Source: RGIG8244 sp045639325 (GTDB lineage: Bacteria; Verrucomicrobiota; Lentisphaeria; Victivallales; UBA1829). Taken from it: 47,064 nucleotides of DNA. Below, piece after piece: positions 25,998 through 34,737 of the stretch. Numbering within the stretch: position 1 is the stretch's first letter; each line of letters opens with the position of its first letter. A model generated the notes under the pieces. That model had not been told where the DNA came from, did not search any database, and saw nothing but the letters and a program-made list of their open reading frames with translations. The DNA lies in contig JAZUCU010000005.1 in NCBI GenBank assembly GCA_045639325.1, positions 1 through 47,064 on the forward strand. Direction: 5' to 3'. The translations under genes were made by a program, and so were the position numbers.

Positions 25998-26579
25998 TCA
26001 TTTTCTTTCCATTTTCGGGAAATCATTTTCAAGCGGCAAACACTTGAGTGATTCAAAACTGCGTCCCAGTTTTTCTGCAATGGCACGCCATCTGCCTTCC
26101 ATATCATCAAGATAAAGCCAGGGCTGCCAGCCAAGGTCAAGATATGTCTTCAACGCCGCTTCACGGAAATCATCCGTTAAAAGGGAAAACGCACGATAGC
26201 CGGTCTGATACAGCTGATACATCGCCGCAACACTGGCGGATTTGCCGAGATGATACCCACGCATATCAGGATGAGTCATCACCCAGCCGAGAACGCCCAG
26301 TTCCGGAAATTCCGGCATATCCGTCGTTTCAGCCCCTGCGGAAGCTGCAAAACGCCCCGTTGCATTCTCTACAACGACTTTTATGCCGTCAGGAAGAACT
26401 TTCTTGCGATATTTTTGCAACATTTCAATATCAAACGCAGGAAACGAAACGGAACATCTCAGTTCGTTATACTGCTCCAGTTCGGAATCCTGAACGGTAC
26501 GGAGACTGAAACCTTCCGCTAATTCCAAAGCAGGCATGGAAGTTGTGACGGCGTTAAAAATCATTTTTAATTGTGGCAT
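25998..26579 (-). CDS. GNAT-family acetyltransferase
   Basis: The 193-residue protein shows the GNAT core: a strand pair ending GVLGWVMTHPDMRGYHLGKS (family V-x-P-x-x-R-G-x-G, here the loop reads RGYHLG), the helix VAAMYQLYQTGYRAFSL, and the late segment FREAALKTYLDLGWQPWL, in which the family has A-x-x-x-Y-x-x-x-G-F. A Shine-Dalgarno GAAGGA lies nine bases before the ATG. It sits between the MBL hydrolase and the GH109-like gene in the DUF4838 operon (gaps of 29 and 22 bases). Sugar or small-amine acetylation is possible; nothing identifies the substrate. Confidence 0.82.
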   Translation of the reverse strand: MPQLKMIFNAVTTSMPALELAEGFSLRTVQDSELEQYNELRCSVSFPAFDIEMLQKYRKKVLPDGIKVVVENATGRFAASAGAETTDMPEFPELGVLGWVMTHPDMRGYHLGKSASVAAMYQLYQTGYRAFSLLTDDFREAALKTYLDLGWQPWLYLDDMEGRWRAIAEKLGRSFESLKCLPLENDFPKMERK

Positions 26580-26608
26580 AATATAAAATCCTTCTGTTAG
26601 TGCTAAAA

Positions 26609-27349
26609 TTAAATTTCAAAAGTCATACCATCGGATGCAAACTGCACCGGATAGGAAAGCCCGGCAAGCTGCTGCAGAACTTTTTCCTGTGCAGCAATAT
26701 TTTGATAAGGATCTCCAATGTGATTGAAAATCAGTTTTCCGCATTTCAAATCTTTCAAAAGACTCCATGCCTTATCAACGGGGAAGTGGGTCATTTCGCT
26801 GATGACGACGTCGCAATGATTGGCTTCTGCAATATTGAAATCAGAAAAATCATCGCTCAAATCACCGGTAAAAAACACCGTCTTTCCTTCCGCCGACACC
26901 TTATAAGAATAACTCTTCCCATTTTCGCCAAGATGTCTGTTCGGAATTGCCCGTAAAGTCAGATTACCGTCAGAAAAGCCTTCTCCCGCATCAAAAAATT
27001 GCAGATATTTCACAAAAAAATTTAATTCAATCCAGGCTTTGATAATATCCGCTGCACGCATATCCGGAAGATAACATTTCATTTCTGCGTCCGGAAGTCT
27101 GCCGTAATGCTTGAATTTGATAAAACGCTTGAGCAAATTCGGCAATCCGGCACTGTGATCCAGATGCGTATGAGTCAGAAACACTGCGGATATGGCTGCC
27201 GGTTCAACCCCGGCATTCAATAACCGCAGCTCGGTTCCGTCTGCACAATCCAGCAGATAAAACATTCCACCCGCTTCAATCAATATAGCGGAAGAGGCAT
27301 TGCTGATTGTCGCATCGCCATGCCCGGTACCCAAAGTAGTAATTTTCAT
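26609..27349 (-). CDS. MBL-fold (RNase Z-like) metal-dependent hydrolase
   Basis: The 246 residues belong to the metallo-beta-lactamase superfamily, in the compact group resembling RNase Z and phosphodiesterases. The metal motif THTHLDH lies at 59-65, with further ligands in IPNRHLGENG near 135, FFTGDLSDD near 155-163 and FNHIGDP near 210. The start MKITTLGTGHGDATISNASS (GTGxG-type first strand) is typical. It lacks the long exosite arm of tRNase Z and is short, so a small-molecule phosphodiesterase or lactonase is as likely as tRNA processing. It is third in the operon starting at 30970, between the pseudopilin (14 bases upstream) and a GNAT gene. Confidence 0.88.
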   Translation of the reverse strand: MKITTLGTGHGDATISNASSAILIEAGGMFYLLDCADGTELRLLNAGVEPAAISAVFLTHTHLDHSAGLPNLLKRFIKFKHYGRLPDAEMKCYLPDMRAADIIKAWIELNFFVKYLQFFDAGEGFSDGNLTLRAIPNRHLGENGKSYSYKVSAEGKTVFFTGDLSDDFSDFNIAEANHCDVVISEMTHFPVDKAWSLLKDLKCGKLIFNHIGDPYQNIAAQEKVLQQLAGLSYPVQFASDGMTFEI

Positions 27350-27362
27350 TTCTCACGCCGCC

Positions 27363-28088
27363 TTATTTCGGAGCATACCACGGTTTTGAAAATTTAATGG
27401 TACCGTTGCTGATGACAGAAACCTGATTATGCTTCATATTTTCCACATGACCATCCACAAAAAACATGTTCATGGTTTTGTTATGGGGATATTTTGCATA
27501 ACGGGGCGCAAAGGAATAGGCAGGATCATCATGTTTCTGATCTTCGCACAACAAATACTGATATGATTCGCCGCACACCCCAACACTGGCAGGCTTGTGA
27601 ATGGAATCAACTTTAATAAAACATGCCATGCCGCAGGAACATTTGCCGCTCCAGCCATTATAGCCCACTTTTTCCGCATTATTCGGATTGCCACGGGCAT
27701 ACCAGCCCATATAAGTGCGCCAACCATAAGTGGTTCTCCCGATATTGACCAGATCATCCTTCGTTGTCGTGGGACAATAATACAACTTGGTCATCGTACC
27801 ATACGTGGGGATTTGCTCCTGACCGGTCTGCATATACCATATGGAATTGCTCCAATAATCCCCCAGAATACATTGTTTGGTAAGACCGGCATTGGCAATC
27901 AGCAGATTGTCAAACGTATCGGCATACAACGAAGTCAACATGGCAATCTGCTTTAAATTGCCTGTACAGGGCACTTGTTTTGCTTTTGTCCGCACGGAAT
28001 TCAGCGCAGGCAGCAACATGGCAGCCAGGATCGCAATAATGGCGATTACAATCAGCAGTTCAATCAGAGTAAATTTCTTTTTCATCAT
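27363..28088 (-). CDS. Prepilin-type (pseudopilin-like) secreted protein with C-terminal DG/H motif
   Basis: This is a type IV prepilin-like protein of the kind expanded in Lentisphaerota. The N-terminus MMKKKFTLIELLIVIAIIAI is the type III signal peptide and hydrophobic spine; the residue before Phe is Lys rather than the usual Gly. After the helix comes a globular domain of about 200 residues with paired cysteines (GKCSCGMAC). Near the end MNMFFVDGHVENMKHN has the FxDGHV box found in the DUF1559 family. It would be cleaved by PilD-like peptidase and assembled or displayed on a type II secretion/pilus machine. It lies 14 bases before the MBL gene and 29 after the DUF4838 gene, with Shine-Dalgarno AAAGG. 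Confidence 0.9.
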   Translation of the reverse strand: MMKKKFTLIELLIVIAIIAILAAMLLPALNSVRTKAKQVPCTGNLKQIAMLTSLYADTFDNLLIANAGLTKQCILGDYWSNSIWYMQTGQEQIPTYGTMTKLYYCPTTTKDDLVNIGRTTYGWRTYMGWYARGNPNNAEKVGYNGWSGKCSCGMACFIKVDSIHKPASVGVCGESYQYLLCEDQKHDDPAYSFAPRYAKYPHNKTMNMFFVDGHVENMKHNQVSVISNGTIKFSKPWYAPK

Positions 28089-28117
28089 GTTACACCTTTC
28101 TTTTTTTATGTCAGTTA

Positions 28118-30970
28118 TTATTTGTGAATATTGAAATCCGGCGCATAAGAAACATCAAACTGATCGATCTCTACCGTTTTATCCGACGTGGAAACACGGA
28201 TGCACGGCACAAAACGGACCGCATCTTTATGGAGTCTTCCAATATCAAAAATGGCTTCTTCCACATTGCCGGATGTCGGAATCCGCATTTCATAAGTACC
28301 AAGGAATTTATCTTTGGAATAAAGATACAGACAGGCAAATACCTTTGCTCCCCCTGTCGCTCTCATTTGCATACGCACAACACCGTTATTGCCGCAAACG
28401 GTTGAAAGAGCCCGGCGTACATCAGTAATGCTGGAACGGGATGCCTGAATAACCAGAGTCGGTTTTCCGTCTTTACTGCCGAGTGATGCCGTACCGGTAT
28501 TTTTATAAATCGGTGCAACATACCAGCCTTTGGGCATATTGTTTTTGTCTTTGCCGGAAAATTCAGCATTCACATCCGCCTTGATGAATTGCTCTTCCTT
28601 TTCACCTCTGGTAATGACAGCCATATCAACATAGACCGCATTTTCTTTGGTTGAACCGGGAACATACGCAGGTCCGGTAAATTTTGCGTGGAACCACACC
28701 TGATCCCAAGTGTTATCCAGCGGATTGCCATCGGTCAGGAAGTACCAATGCGCCACACGTGCCTGAATTGCCCAGCCCTGTCCCCAGAAGTAAGGATTTC
28801 TGCGGAGTTCAATTTTTCCGGGGATACGATACCAATGATATTTTTCATCAGCAGGAATATTCCGGAGAATCGTTTCCACTCTTCCGGGCTCCTTGTGATT
28901 GCCAAGGGCAAACTGAGTAGTGTAATAGATTTTCTTTTTATCAATCGGCAGATTAACACCATGCAGATCGGGGCGTTTACCGGAAGTTTTCAACGCAGAA
29001 CCGTGAATGGATTCCGGATCCTTTACAACACTTGCGCCCATATTGCCGACTTCATTAAAATTACGGTATGTAATCATTTTGAAATTCTTGTCCGGAACAT
29101 TTTTGAATTTTTCCGGACGCTTGATATTCCACTTCAGCGGGCCAACCTTCTCTTCAAAGAGTTTATCGGCATATTGCGGATATTTATTTTCAAAAGAACG
29201 GTTGTACTCATGGGTATACTGTGCCAGTTCTTTGAGCAGCTGTTCCTTTGTTATACCCTTCTTGACAAAATGCGGCTTGCAGCTGTCCCAACTGATAAGA
29301 ATTGACCACAGGGGGACAAGCAATTCACGGTGAATACGTTTTGCATATTTACTGTCCGCCGGGACCTTTTTCGCCGCTGCTGTCAGATCGTTATACATAT
29401 TGAACAGGAAATCATTGGTGACATATTTCCAATGTCCGGCTGTGGCAGAGTTTGCCGCTTGAAAATCCTTCGCAACACCCTCACGGATGAGCTGGAAATA
29501 TTTCGCCATGACTTGATGCGCCGGACCATAATAATGGCGGATAAACACATTTGCCGCTTCTTCCACATCCGCCTTGCGGTTCACCAGCAGACGGCTTGCG
29601 ACATAGAAATTGAGCATCAGGAAGTTTTGAGGTCTGATTTCATCAATTTCTGTCTGAATGAATACGGAGCGCATATTGTTTTTATGGAAGAAATTCAAGT
29701 CCGGCTTAATGCTGTTGAACACGGTTTCAATACGCGGCGGATCAAAATAGATTCCACGGAGATTCCAATAATCCCAAATCATGATATTGGCGCCGCTGTT
29801 GATCCAATCCTGAAAATATTTATACTGTTCTTTATTCGCAATACTTTCAAGCGGGTGGAACGGATTACTGAAGGAAAAGGCATCTGCCAGTTGAATCAAC
29901 ACATTTTTTTCCGGCTTGATTTTCCGGGGAGCTTTTTTCGCTGCACCATATCCGAAAGTACGGATGATGACATCCGGATATTCTTTCCGGATATTACGGG
30001 CTACTTCGTTGATATAATCCAGAAGCAAGCCGGTCTCAGAACCATCCATAGCAGAGATTTTTTTACATTCCGGACAATAGCAGATATACGGTGAATCATC
30101 CAGAATGGAAATATCATAAATCACAGGCCAATTTTCTTTATCATATTTCTTACGATCGTTCTTGATGATCTTGCGCAGAGATTCCAGAGTAATACGGCGT
30201 ACATCTTTATTTGACATGCAGAGAGAACCGCCGAATGCAAATCCACGCGGTTTGCAGCGACGTCCCATGGCATCCATCTGGAAATATTCGGGATGCTTAT
30301 CATAAAGATCAGGATTTACATAAACGGAAAGGGAATGGAAATTGGGATGCGTAGTAATAAAAAAATCTTTTCCGATATATCTGGAAGGTACACGCCGGGT
30401 TGCTTCCCCATTCTGGCGGATACGCAACAACCAGAGCGTATACATATCCCGCGGTTTCTGCGTTGCCTGTGTACGATGAAGCAGGAGCGGAATTCCGTCA
30501 AAGATCAATCTGCCGTCAAAATCAGGTTTGCGCTTTTCATTGAATTTGGGAAGTGCAGGTTTATTGGTAGGTACATAAGTTTCATTCGGTGACAGGAAAG
30601 CAATACCAAGTCTTTCCAGCATTTCATAAACGCCATAAAGAGAACCGATCGGGCGACCGCCGGAAATAATCAGGGAATCCCCGACGGATTTCAAGACCCA
30701 TTCTTCTCTGCCGCATTTTTCAAAATCCACGCCGTTGGCTTTTGCAAAATCGGTCTGCCCGAGATAGATTGCGGCTTTGTTTTTGGCTTCACTTGCAGAA
30801 ACTTTTTCCAATTTTCTGCCATAAAGCTGTTGCCAGAATAATTGCAGTTCTTCTTCAGCTGTCCGTTCAAATTTTGACGGTGCCGGAGCAACTACAAGAT
30901 ATTGCGGCACGGCATAACAAATCATCACTGCGGCAAGAAAAAACAGATTGGTCAGAAACAGTTTCTTCAT
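28118..30970 (-). CDS. Secreted DUF4838 glycoside-hydrolase-like protein
   Basis: The 950 residues start with a signal peptide (MKKLFLTNLFFLAAVMICYA). Residues about 20-140 form a GH20b/alpha-glucuronidase N-terminal-like domain (AEEELQLFWQQLYG, GRPIGSLYGVYEMLERLGIAFL). The DUF4838 domain then covers about 150-520, with paired acidic residues in YDISILDDSPYICYCPECK as candidate catalytic or metal positions. The C-terminal 300 residues are beta-rich and look like carbohydrate-binding or jelly-roll modules. It would act on a polysaccharide outside the cell. It is the first gene of a five-gene operon, has a Shine-Dalgarno AAGGAA, and diverges from an AraC regulator. Substrate is unknown. Confidence 0.87.
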   Translation of the reverse strand: MKKLFLTNLFFLAAVMICYAVPQYLVVAPAPSKFERTAEEELQLFWQQLYGRKLEKVSASEAKNKAAIYLGQTDFAKANGVDFEKCGREEWVLKSVGDSLIISGGRPIGSLYGVYEMLERLGIAFLSPNETYVPTNKPALPKFNEKRKPDFDGRLIFDGIPLLLHRTQATQKPRDMYTLWLLRIRQNGEATRRVPSRYIGKDFFITTHPNFHSLSVYVNPDLYDKHPEYFQMDAMGRRCKPRGFAFGGSLCMSNKDVRRITLESLRKIIKNDRKKYDKENWPVIYDISILDDSPYICYCPECKKISAMDGSETGLLLDYINEVARNIRKEYPDVIIRTFGYGAAKKAPRKIKPEKNVLIQLADAFSFSNPFHPLESIANKEQYKYFQDWINSGANIMIWDYWNLRGIYFDPPRIETVFNSIKPDLNFFHKNNMRSVFIQTEIDEIRPQNFLMLNFYVASRLLVNRKADVEEAANVFIRHYYGPAHQVMAKYFQLIREGVAKDFQAANSATAGHWKYVTNDFLFNMYNDLTAAAKKVPADSKYAKRIHRELLVPLWSILISWDSCKPHFVKKGITKEQLLKELAQYTHEYNRSFENKYPQYADKLFEEKVGPLKWNIKRPEKFKNVPDKNFKMITYRNFNEVGNMGASVVKDPESIHGSALKTSGKRPDLHGVNLPIDKKKIYYTTQFALGNHKEPGRVETILRNIPADEKYHWYRIPGKIELRRNPYFWGQGWAIQARVAHWYFLTDGNPLDNTWDQVWFHAKFTGPAYVPGSTKENAVYVDMAVITRGEKEEQFIKADVNAEFSGKDKNNMPKGWYVAPIYKNTGTASLGSKDGKPTLVIQASRSSITDVRRALSTVCGNNGVVRMQMRATGGAKVFACLYLYSKDKFLGTYEMRIPTSGNVEEAIFDIGRLHKDAVRFVPCIRVSTSDKTVEIDQFDVSYAPDFNIHK

Positions 30971-31075
30971 GTTTTACATTTCCTTATTTTTGCTTGTTTG
31001 TTTTCCGATTTCTCAAAGTTTTTTTACCACTTTTCAGAAATCAGACCGAATTCTTTTATTTGTTTATCTGAATAT

Positions 31076-31104
31076 ACTATATTATTTGTAATTATAATTT
31101 GCAA
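31076..31104 (-). promoter_or_regulatory. Putative promoter of the DUF4838 operon
   Basis: Minus-strand -35 TTGCAA (31099-31104), 17-base spacer, -10 TATAGT (31076-31081). The -35 is self-complementary and lies in the perfect palindrome ATTTGCAAAT (31097-31106). The same six bases also serve as the plus-strand -35 of the AraC gene. Confidence 0.5.
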
Positions 31105-31126
31105 ATCTTAAAATATGTGATAATAT
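31099..31126 (+). promoter_or_regulatory. Putative promoter of the AraC gene, sharing its -35 with the divergent operon
   Basis: Plus-strand -35 TTGCAA (31099-31104), 16-base spacer, -10 TAATAT (31121-31126) preceded by TGA. Predicted RNA would begin near 31133, about 50 bases before the AraC start. Confidence 0.45.
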
Positions 31127-31182
31127 ATTAAAATAGTACATGTAAAAAACAAAATTATATAAAACAAACATTTTTTTGCTTT

Positions 31183-31989
31183 ATGAATATCAACATTACA
31201 ACATCGGAATTATATACCGAAAAACAGACATTGCGCCAGAAGACATTTTGCGTATTTCTGGGCCTTGTCATTTCCGGTGTCAAGCACATGGATTTCTATG
31301 CGCCGGGCGGCGAATTTATCGGAAGTGCAACCAATATGTCTCTCTTTCTGCTGCCGCCGGGCTGCACTATTGATTTCGCTTTTGATGAACGGCGAATCAA
31401 TTATGTTACGCTCGGGTGGATCGATAATTTACGCTGGGATGTAAAAAGTATGACACTCACATTCGCAGATTGCGATCAAAGCATCAAACTCCCCATGATT
31501 GTTCCCCTTTCTCCCGTGCAAACAAAGTATCTGACCGATGTCTTCAGCCGCACAGCAGAGCTGATCAAATCGGCAACTGCGGCAAATAAAAAAGCGGCGG
31601 AATTTCTTATGATGTCCGTCCTTGCGGAATTTGTCACACACTCAGATGGTGAAAGTCGGGAAAGCGTACCGGAGAAACTGGATGCCTTCAAAAAAGCCAT
31701 TGATAATGACATTAATTTTGAACGGAAACTGGAAGATATTATGGCTGATTTTGATTATTCCGCCATGCACTTGAGACGGCTTTTTCTCCGGTATTATCAG
31801 ACAAATCCGGCAGAATACCGTGCCATTCTCCGATTTGCAAGAATCCGCGAATTGCTGCTCAAAACAGAACTGAATTTCAAAGAAATCGCCGATACTGTCG
31901 GAATGAATAATGTGACGCATCTTCATTCCTTTGTCAGAAAAAGAAGCGGTATGACGTTGAAACAACTCCGCAAAAATCTGCGAATGTAA
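31183..31989 (+). CDS. AraC-family transcriptional regulator
   Basis: A 268-residue regulator with an N-terminal sensing domain of beta type (about 1-130; MDFYAPGGEFIGSATNMSLFLLPPGC) and a C-terminal AraC DNA-binding domain (about 165-266). The two helix-turn-helix motifs run through FERKLEDIMADFDYSAMHLRRLF and FKEIADTVGMNNVTHLHSFVRKRSG. It is transcribed away from the DUF4838 operon, so it most likely controls that operon in response to a breakdown product. The ATG at 31183 has no recognisable Shine-Dalgarno (TTTTTTTGCTTT upstream), so translation may be weak or use another mechanism. The gene ends at a strong terminator. Confidence 0.9.
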   Translation: MNINITTSELYTEKQTLRQKTFCVFLGLVISGVKHMDFYAPGGEFIGSATNMSLFLLPPGCTIDFAFDERRINYVTLGWIDNLRWDVKSMTLTFADCDQSIKLPMIVPLSPVQTKYLTDVFSRTAELIKSATAANKKAAEFLMMSVLAEFVTHSDGESRESVPEKLDAFKKAIDNDINFERKLEDIMADFDYSAMHLRRLFLRYYQTNPAEYRAILRFARIRELLLKTELNFKEIADTVGMNNVTHLHSFVRKRSGMTLKQLRKNLRM

Positions 31990-32013
31990 TATAATCGAAA
32001 CTATAAAAAACAA

Positions 32014-32055
32014 TGCGGGCGTGAAAAACAGAATTCACTGTTTTTCACGCCCGCA
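32014..32055. terminator. Strong bidirectional terminator between the AraC gene and secDF
   Basis: Perfect 18-bp arms (32014-32031 and 32038-32055) starting TGCGGGCGTG, with a 6-base AATTCA loop. T-rich tracts follow on both strands: ATTTATTT on plus, TTGTTTTTTATAG on minus. It ends the AraC transcript and the yajC-secDF transcript. Confidence 0.93.
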
Positions 32056-32082
32056 ATTTATTTGCAACGTGCAGTACGTTTA

Positions 32083-34737
32083 TCAGTCTGCTTTGACTTC
32101 TGCAACCGGTGCAGCTGCCGCAGTTTCTTCTTTCACGTTCTTCACAGATTTATGCCAGTAGGCAGTGATGAACGGAGAAATGAAGATAGAGGAATAGCAA
32201 CCGGTAATACAGCCAATCAACATGACCATTACGAAGTCACGGATACCGTCTCCGCCAAAGACCAGCTGGGATACCAGGATCAACAGCACGGAGAGAGATG
32301 TCAGGATCGTACGGGCAAGTGTCTGATTGATACTCAAGTTCACAATGCCTTTATAAGTCATGGAACCATTCTGGAGCAAACCAAGGTTTTCACGCTGACG
32401 GTCGAATGTAACGATGGTATCGTTGACAGAGTAACCAATCAGGGTCAGGATGGATGCCAGAACCTGCATGGAGAGCTGTCCGCCGAGCGCAACGTAGATA
32501 CCGGTGGAAACCACAACGTCGTGGATCAATGCAATGTTTGCAGCGATAGAATAGGAGAACTGGAAGCGGATCACCATGTAGATGATCATACCGATCATGG
32601 AGAGAATCAGAGCAAAGACCGCAGACTTGAGGAATGCGCCCCCGATCAGAGCACCAAGCGTATTTTCAGATACCATGGTGAACTTGACATCAGGATATTT
32701 TGCGTCCAGTTTCTTGATCAGTTCATCGCTGATAGCAGAAGAAACTGTGGAATGATCATCGCGGCTGCGGATCACGATTTCCAACATGCTGGCACCGTCT
32801 TTGAAGGCTTCGTCTGTCACCTTCTTGTATGCAGACTTGGAGTCGTAACCGGCATTCTTCAGCCAGCTGTCGATGTCAGAAACAGGGATCTGGGGAGCAG
32901 CTTTATCTTTGGGGACATACTGAACCAGGAGCTGAGTACCGCCAGTGAAGTCGATACCGAGCAGATCTCTGCCTTTGACCGCAAACAGAACCAGAGAACC
33001 GACGAAGAGGATAACTGCCAGCGGAATCGCAAACTTTTTGGAAATTTTGTTGAAATCAAAGTTGGGATTCGGGAGGAACATCATCATCTTCAGTTTTTCC
33101 ATCTTCACAAACGGGATACGCAGGAAGAGGTCAAACAGCAGACGGGTCAGGAACACAGCGGTGAACAGAGTTGTGAAGATACCGATAACCAATGTCATGG
33201 CAAAGCCTTTGATTGCCCCAGTACCCTGCCAGAACAGGATCAAACCGATAAACATGGTTGTCAAGTTGGAGTCCATAATGGCGGAGAACGCACGGTTGAA
33301 CCCGATATCCACTGCATGACGCAGAGATTTGCCGGATTCTGTTTCTTCACGGATACGTTCGTAAATCAACACGTTTGCGTCAACAGCCATACCGATGGTA
33401 AGGATGATACCGGCAATACCGGGCAGTGTCAGCACAACGTCAAACGCAGCCATGGCACCGAGCAGGATCAATGCGTTGAAGATCAGAGAAATGTTGGCAA
33501 TGAAACCGGCGAAACGGTAGTAGATGATCATGAAGAGCATGACCAGGACTGTACCGATGATACCGCTGTACAAGCTGCGGGTGATGGTATCGGTACCGAC
33601 GGTTGCGTCGATATCAGAACGGGATGCGATAGTGATCTTGAAGGGGAGAGAACCGCTGACCAGAGCATCAGCAACACTCTTGGCTTCATCCTGAGAGAAG
33701 TTACCGCTGATGGAAGCACGGCCGCCGAGAATGGGTTCGCGCAGGTTCGGAGCGCTGTAAAGCTGTCCGTCGAGAACGATAGCCAGGCGGTGGTTCACCC
33801 ATTTTGTTGTGATTTTACCGAATTCAACAGCTCCCTTCGGCTTGAAAGTCAAACCGATTTCGCGCATATTGAATTCATTCAGGTGAACAGTAGCATCTTC
33901 GACCTGATCCCCTTCCATCTGCACTTCGTTTTCAACGAGAGTCCAGCGGTAGAACAGGTTGCCGTTGCTGTCACGTTCTTCCATGGAAAGGAATTCGCAT
34001 TCCGGGGGAGTATCCGGATAGTTTTCGGGATCGCCGCCGTTGGCAAGATAACGTTCGAATTTCTGGACCTCGGCATTGTTGTCGGGGTGTACCAGACGGA
34101 ATTCGAGTTTTGCGCTGCGGAGAATGAGTTTTTCGAGTCTGGCTTTTTCATCCTTGTTGCTGACGGGAACACGGACGGAAATGAGGTCCTGACCGGCAGG
34201 GGAGATTTCGGATTCAAAGATATTATTGCTTTCCAGACGTTTGCGCAATGTTTCGATGGCATTGTCACGATATTTGTCAAAGTTGGCTTTGGCATTTTCG
34301 TCGCCAGCTTCCAGCTTCAGCAGGAATTCAGCACCACCGTTCAGGTCGATACCGAGGTGCAATGCGCTGGAAGCATTTTTGCGAACCAGAGAAATCACGT
34401 CACCATTGTTCTGCAATTTCTGAGACTTTGTGATGACCGGCTTGAGAAGTTTTGTCAGGTCGACAGGGAACTTCTGACCATCGGGACCGGCAACCTGGAT
34501 TTCTTTGCATGCGGCTTCGAGAGCGGCAGATGCGTAAGGATATTTGATCTTGTCTTCCGCCATTTTCTGACGGGATTTTGCGATCAATTCCTTGACCAGG
34601 GGATCTTCCGGTTTGTCAAGGAGAGTTTTCAGAGTATCAAAGAAGTCCTTTTCCTTGAAGGGGAACATGGACGCGATCAGTACGCCAACAACAATGATGG
34701 CGAACAGAGTGCGGAGTAAGACGGGTCTTTTATTCAT
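32083..34737 (-). CDS. secDF: SecD-SecF fusion protein translocase subunit
   Basis: SecDF uses the proton gradient to help pull proteins out of the Sec channel. The 884 residues join SecD and SecF in one chain. The SecD half has one N-terminal helix, a large periplasmic domain with HLGIDLNGGAEFLL (family LGLDLxGG) and a cluster of helices with GMAVDANVLIYERIREE. The SecF half (from about 590) has LLGIDFTGGTQLLVQY and DTIVTFDRQRENL, the R-E-N-L signature. The N-terminal periplasmic part contains an extra low-homology stretch (about 40-130) not seen in short SecD proteins. Its ATG overlaps the yajC stop (ATGA). A strong terminator follows 28 bases after the stop. Confidence 0.95.
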   Translation of the reverse strand: MNKRPVLLRTLFAIIVVGVLIASMFPFKEKDFFDTLKTLLDKPEDPLVKELIAKSRQKMAEDKIKYPYASAALEAACKEIQVAGPDGQKFPVDLTKLLKPVITKSQKLQNNGDVISLVRKNASSALHLGIDLNGGAEFLLKLEAGDENAKANFDKYRDNAIETLRKRLESNNIFESEISPAGQDLISVRVPVSNKDEKARLEKLILRSAKLEFRLVHPDNNAEVQKFERYLANGGDPENYPDTPPECEFLSMEERDSNGNLFYRWTLVENEVQMEGDQVEDATVHLNEFNMREIGLTFKPKGAVEFGKITTKWVNHRLAIVLDGQLYSAPNLREPILGGRASISGNFSQDEAKSVADALVSGSLPFKITIASRSDIDATVGTDTITRSLYSGIIGTVLVMLFMIIYYRFAGFIANISLIFNALILLGAMAAFDVVLTLPGIAGIILTIGMAVDANVLIYERIREETESGKSLRHAVDIGFNRAFSAIMDSNLTTMFIGLILFWQGTGAIKGFAMTLVIGIFTTLFTAVFLTRLLFDLFLRIPFVKMEKLKMMMFLPNPNFDFNKISKKFAIPLAVILFVGSLVLFAVKGRDLLGIDFTGGTQLLVQYVPKDKAAPQIPVSDIDSWLKNAGYDSKSAYKKVTDEAFKDGASMLEIVIRSRDDHSTVSSAISDELIKKLDAKYPDVKFTMVSENTLGALIGGAFLKSAVFALILSMIGMIIYMVIRFQFSYSIAANIALIHDVVVSTGIYVALGGQLSMQVLASILTLIGYSVNDTIVTFDRQRENLGLLQNGSMTYKGIVNLSINQTLARTILTSLSVLLILVSQLVFGGDGIRDFVMVMLIGCITGCYSSIFISPFITAYWHKSVKNVKEETAAAAPVAEVKAD

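Noticed and set aside
32062..34719. An 885-codon open frame on the plus strand opposite secDF
   Set aside because: It is an antisense shadow created by codon bias: the protein reads as Gln/Asp/His-rich nonsense with no domain, while the minus strand gives a complete SecDF with all motifs.
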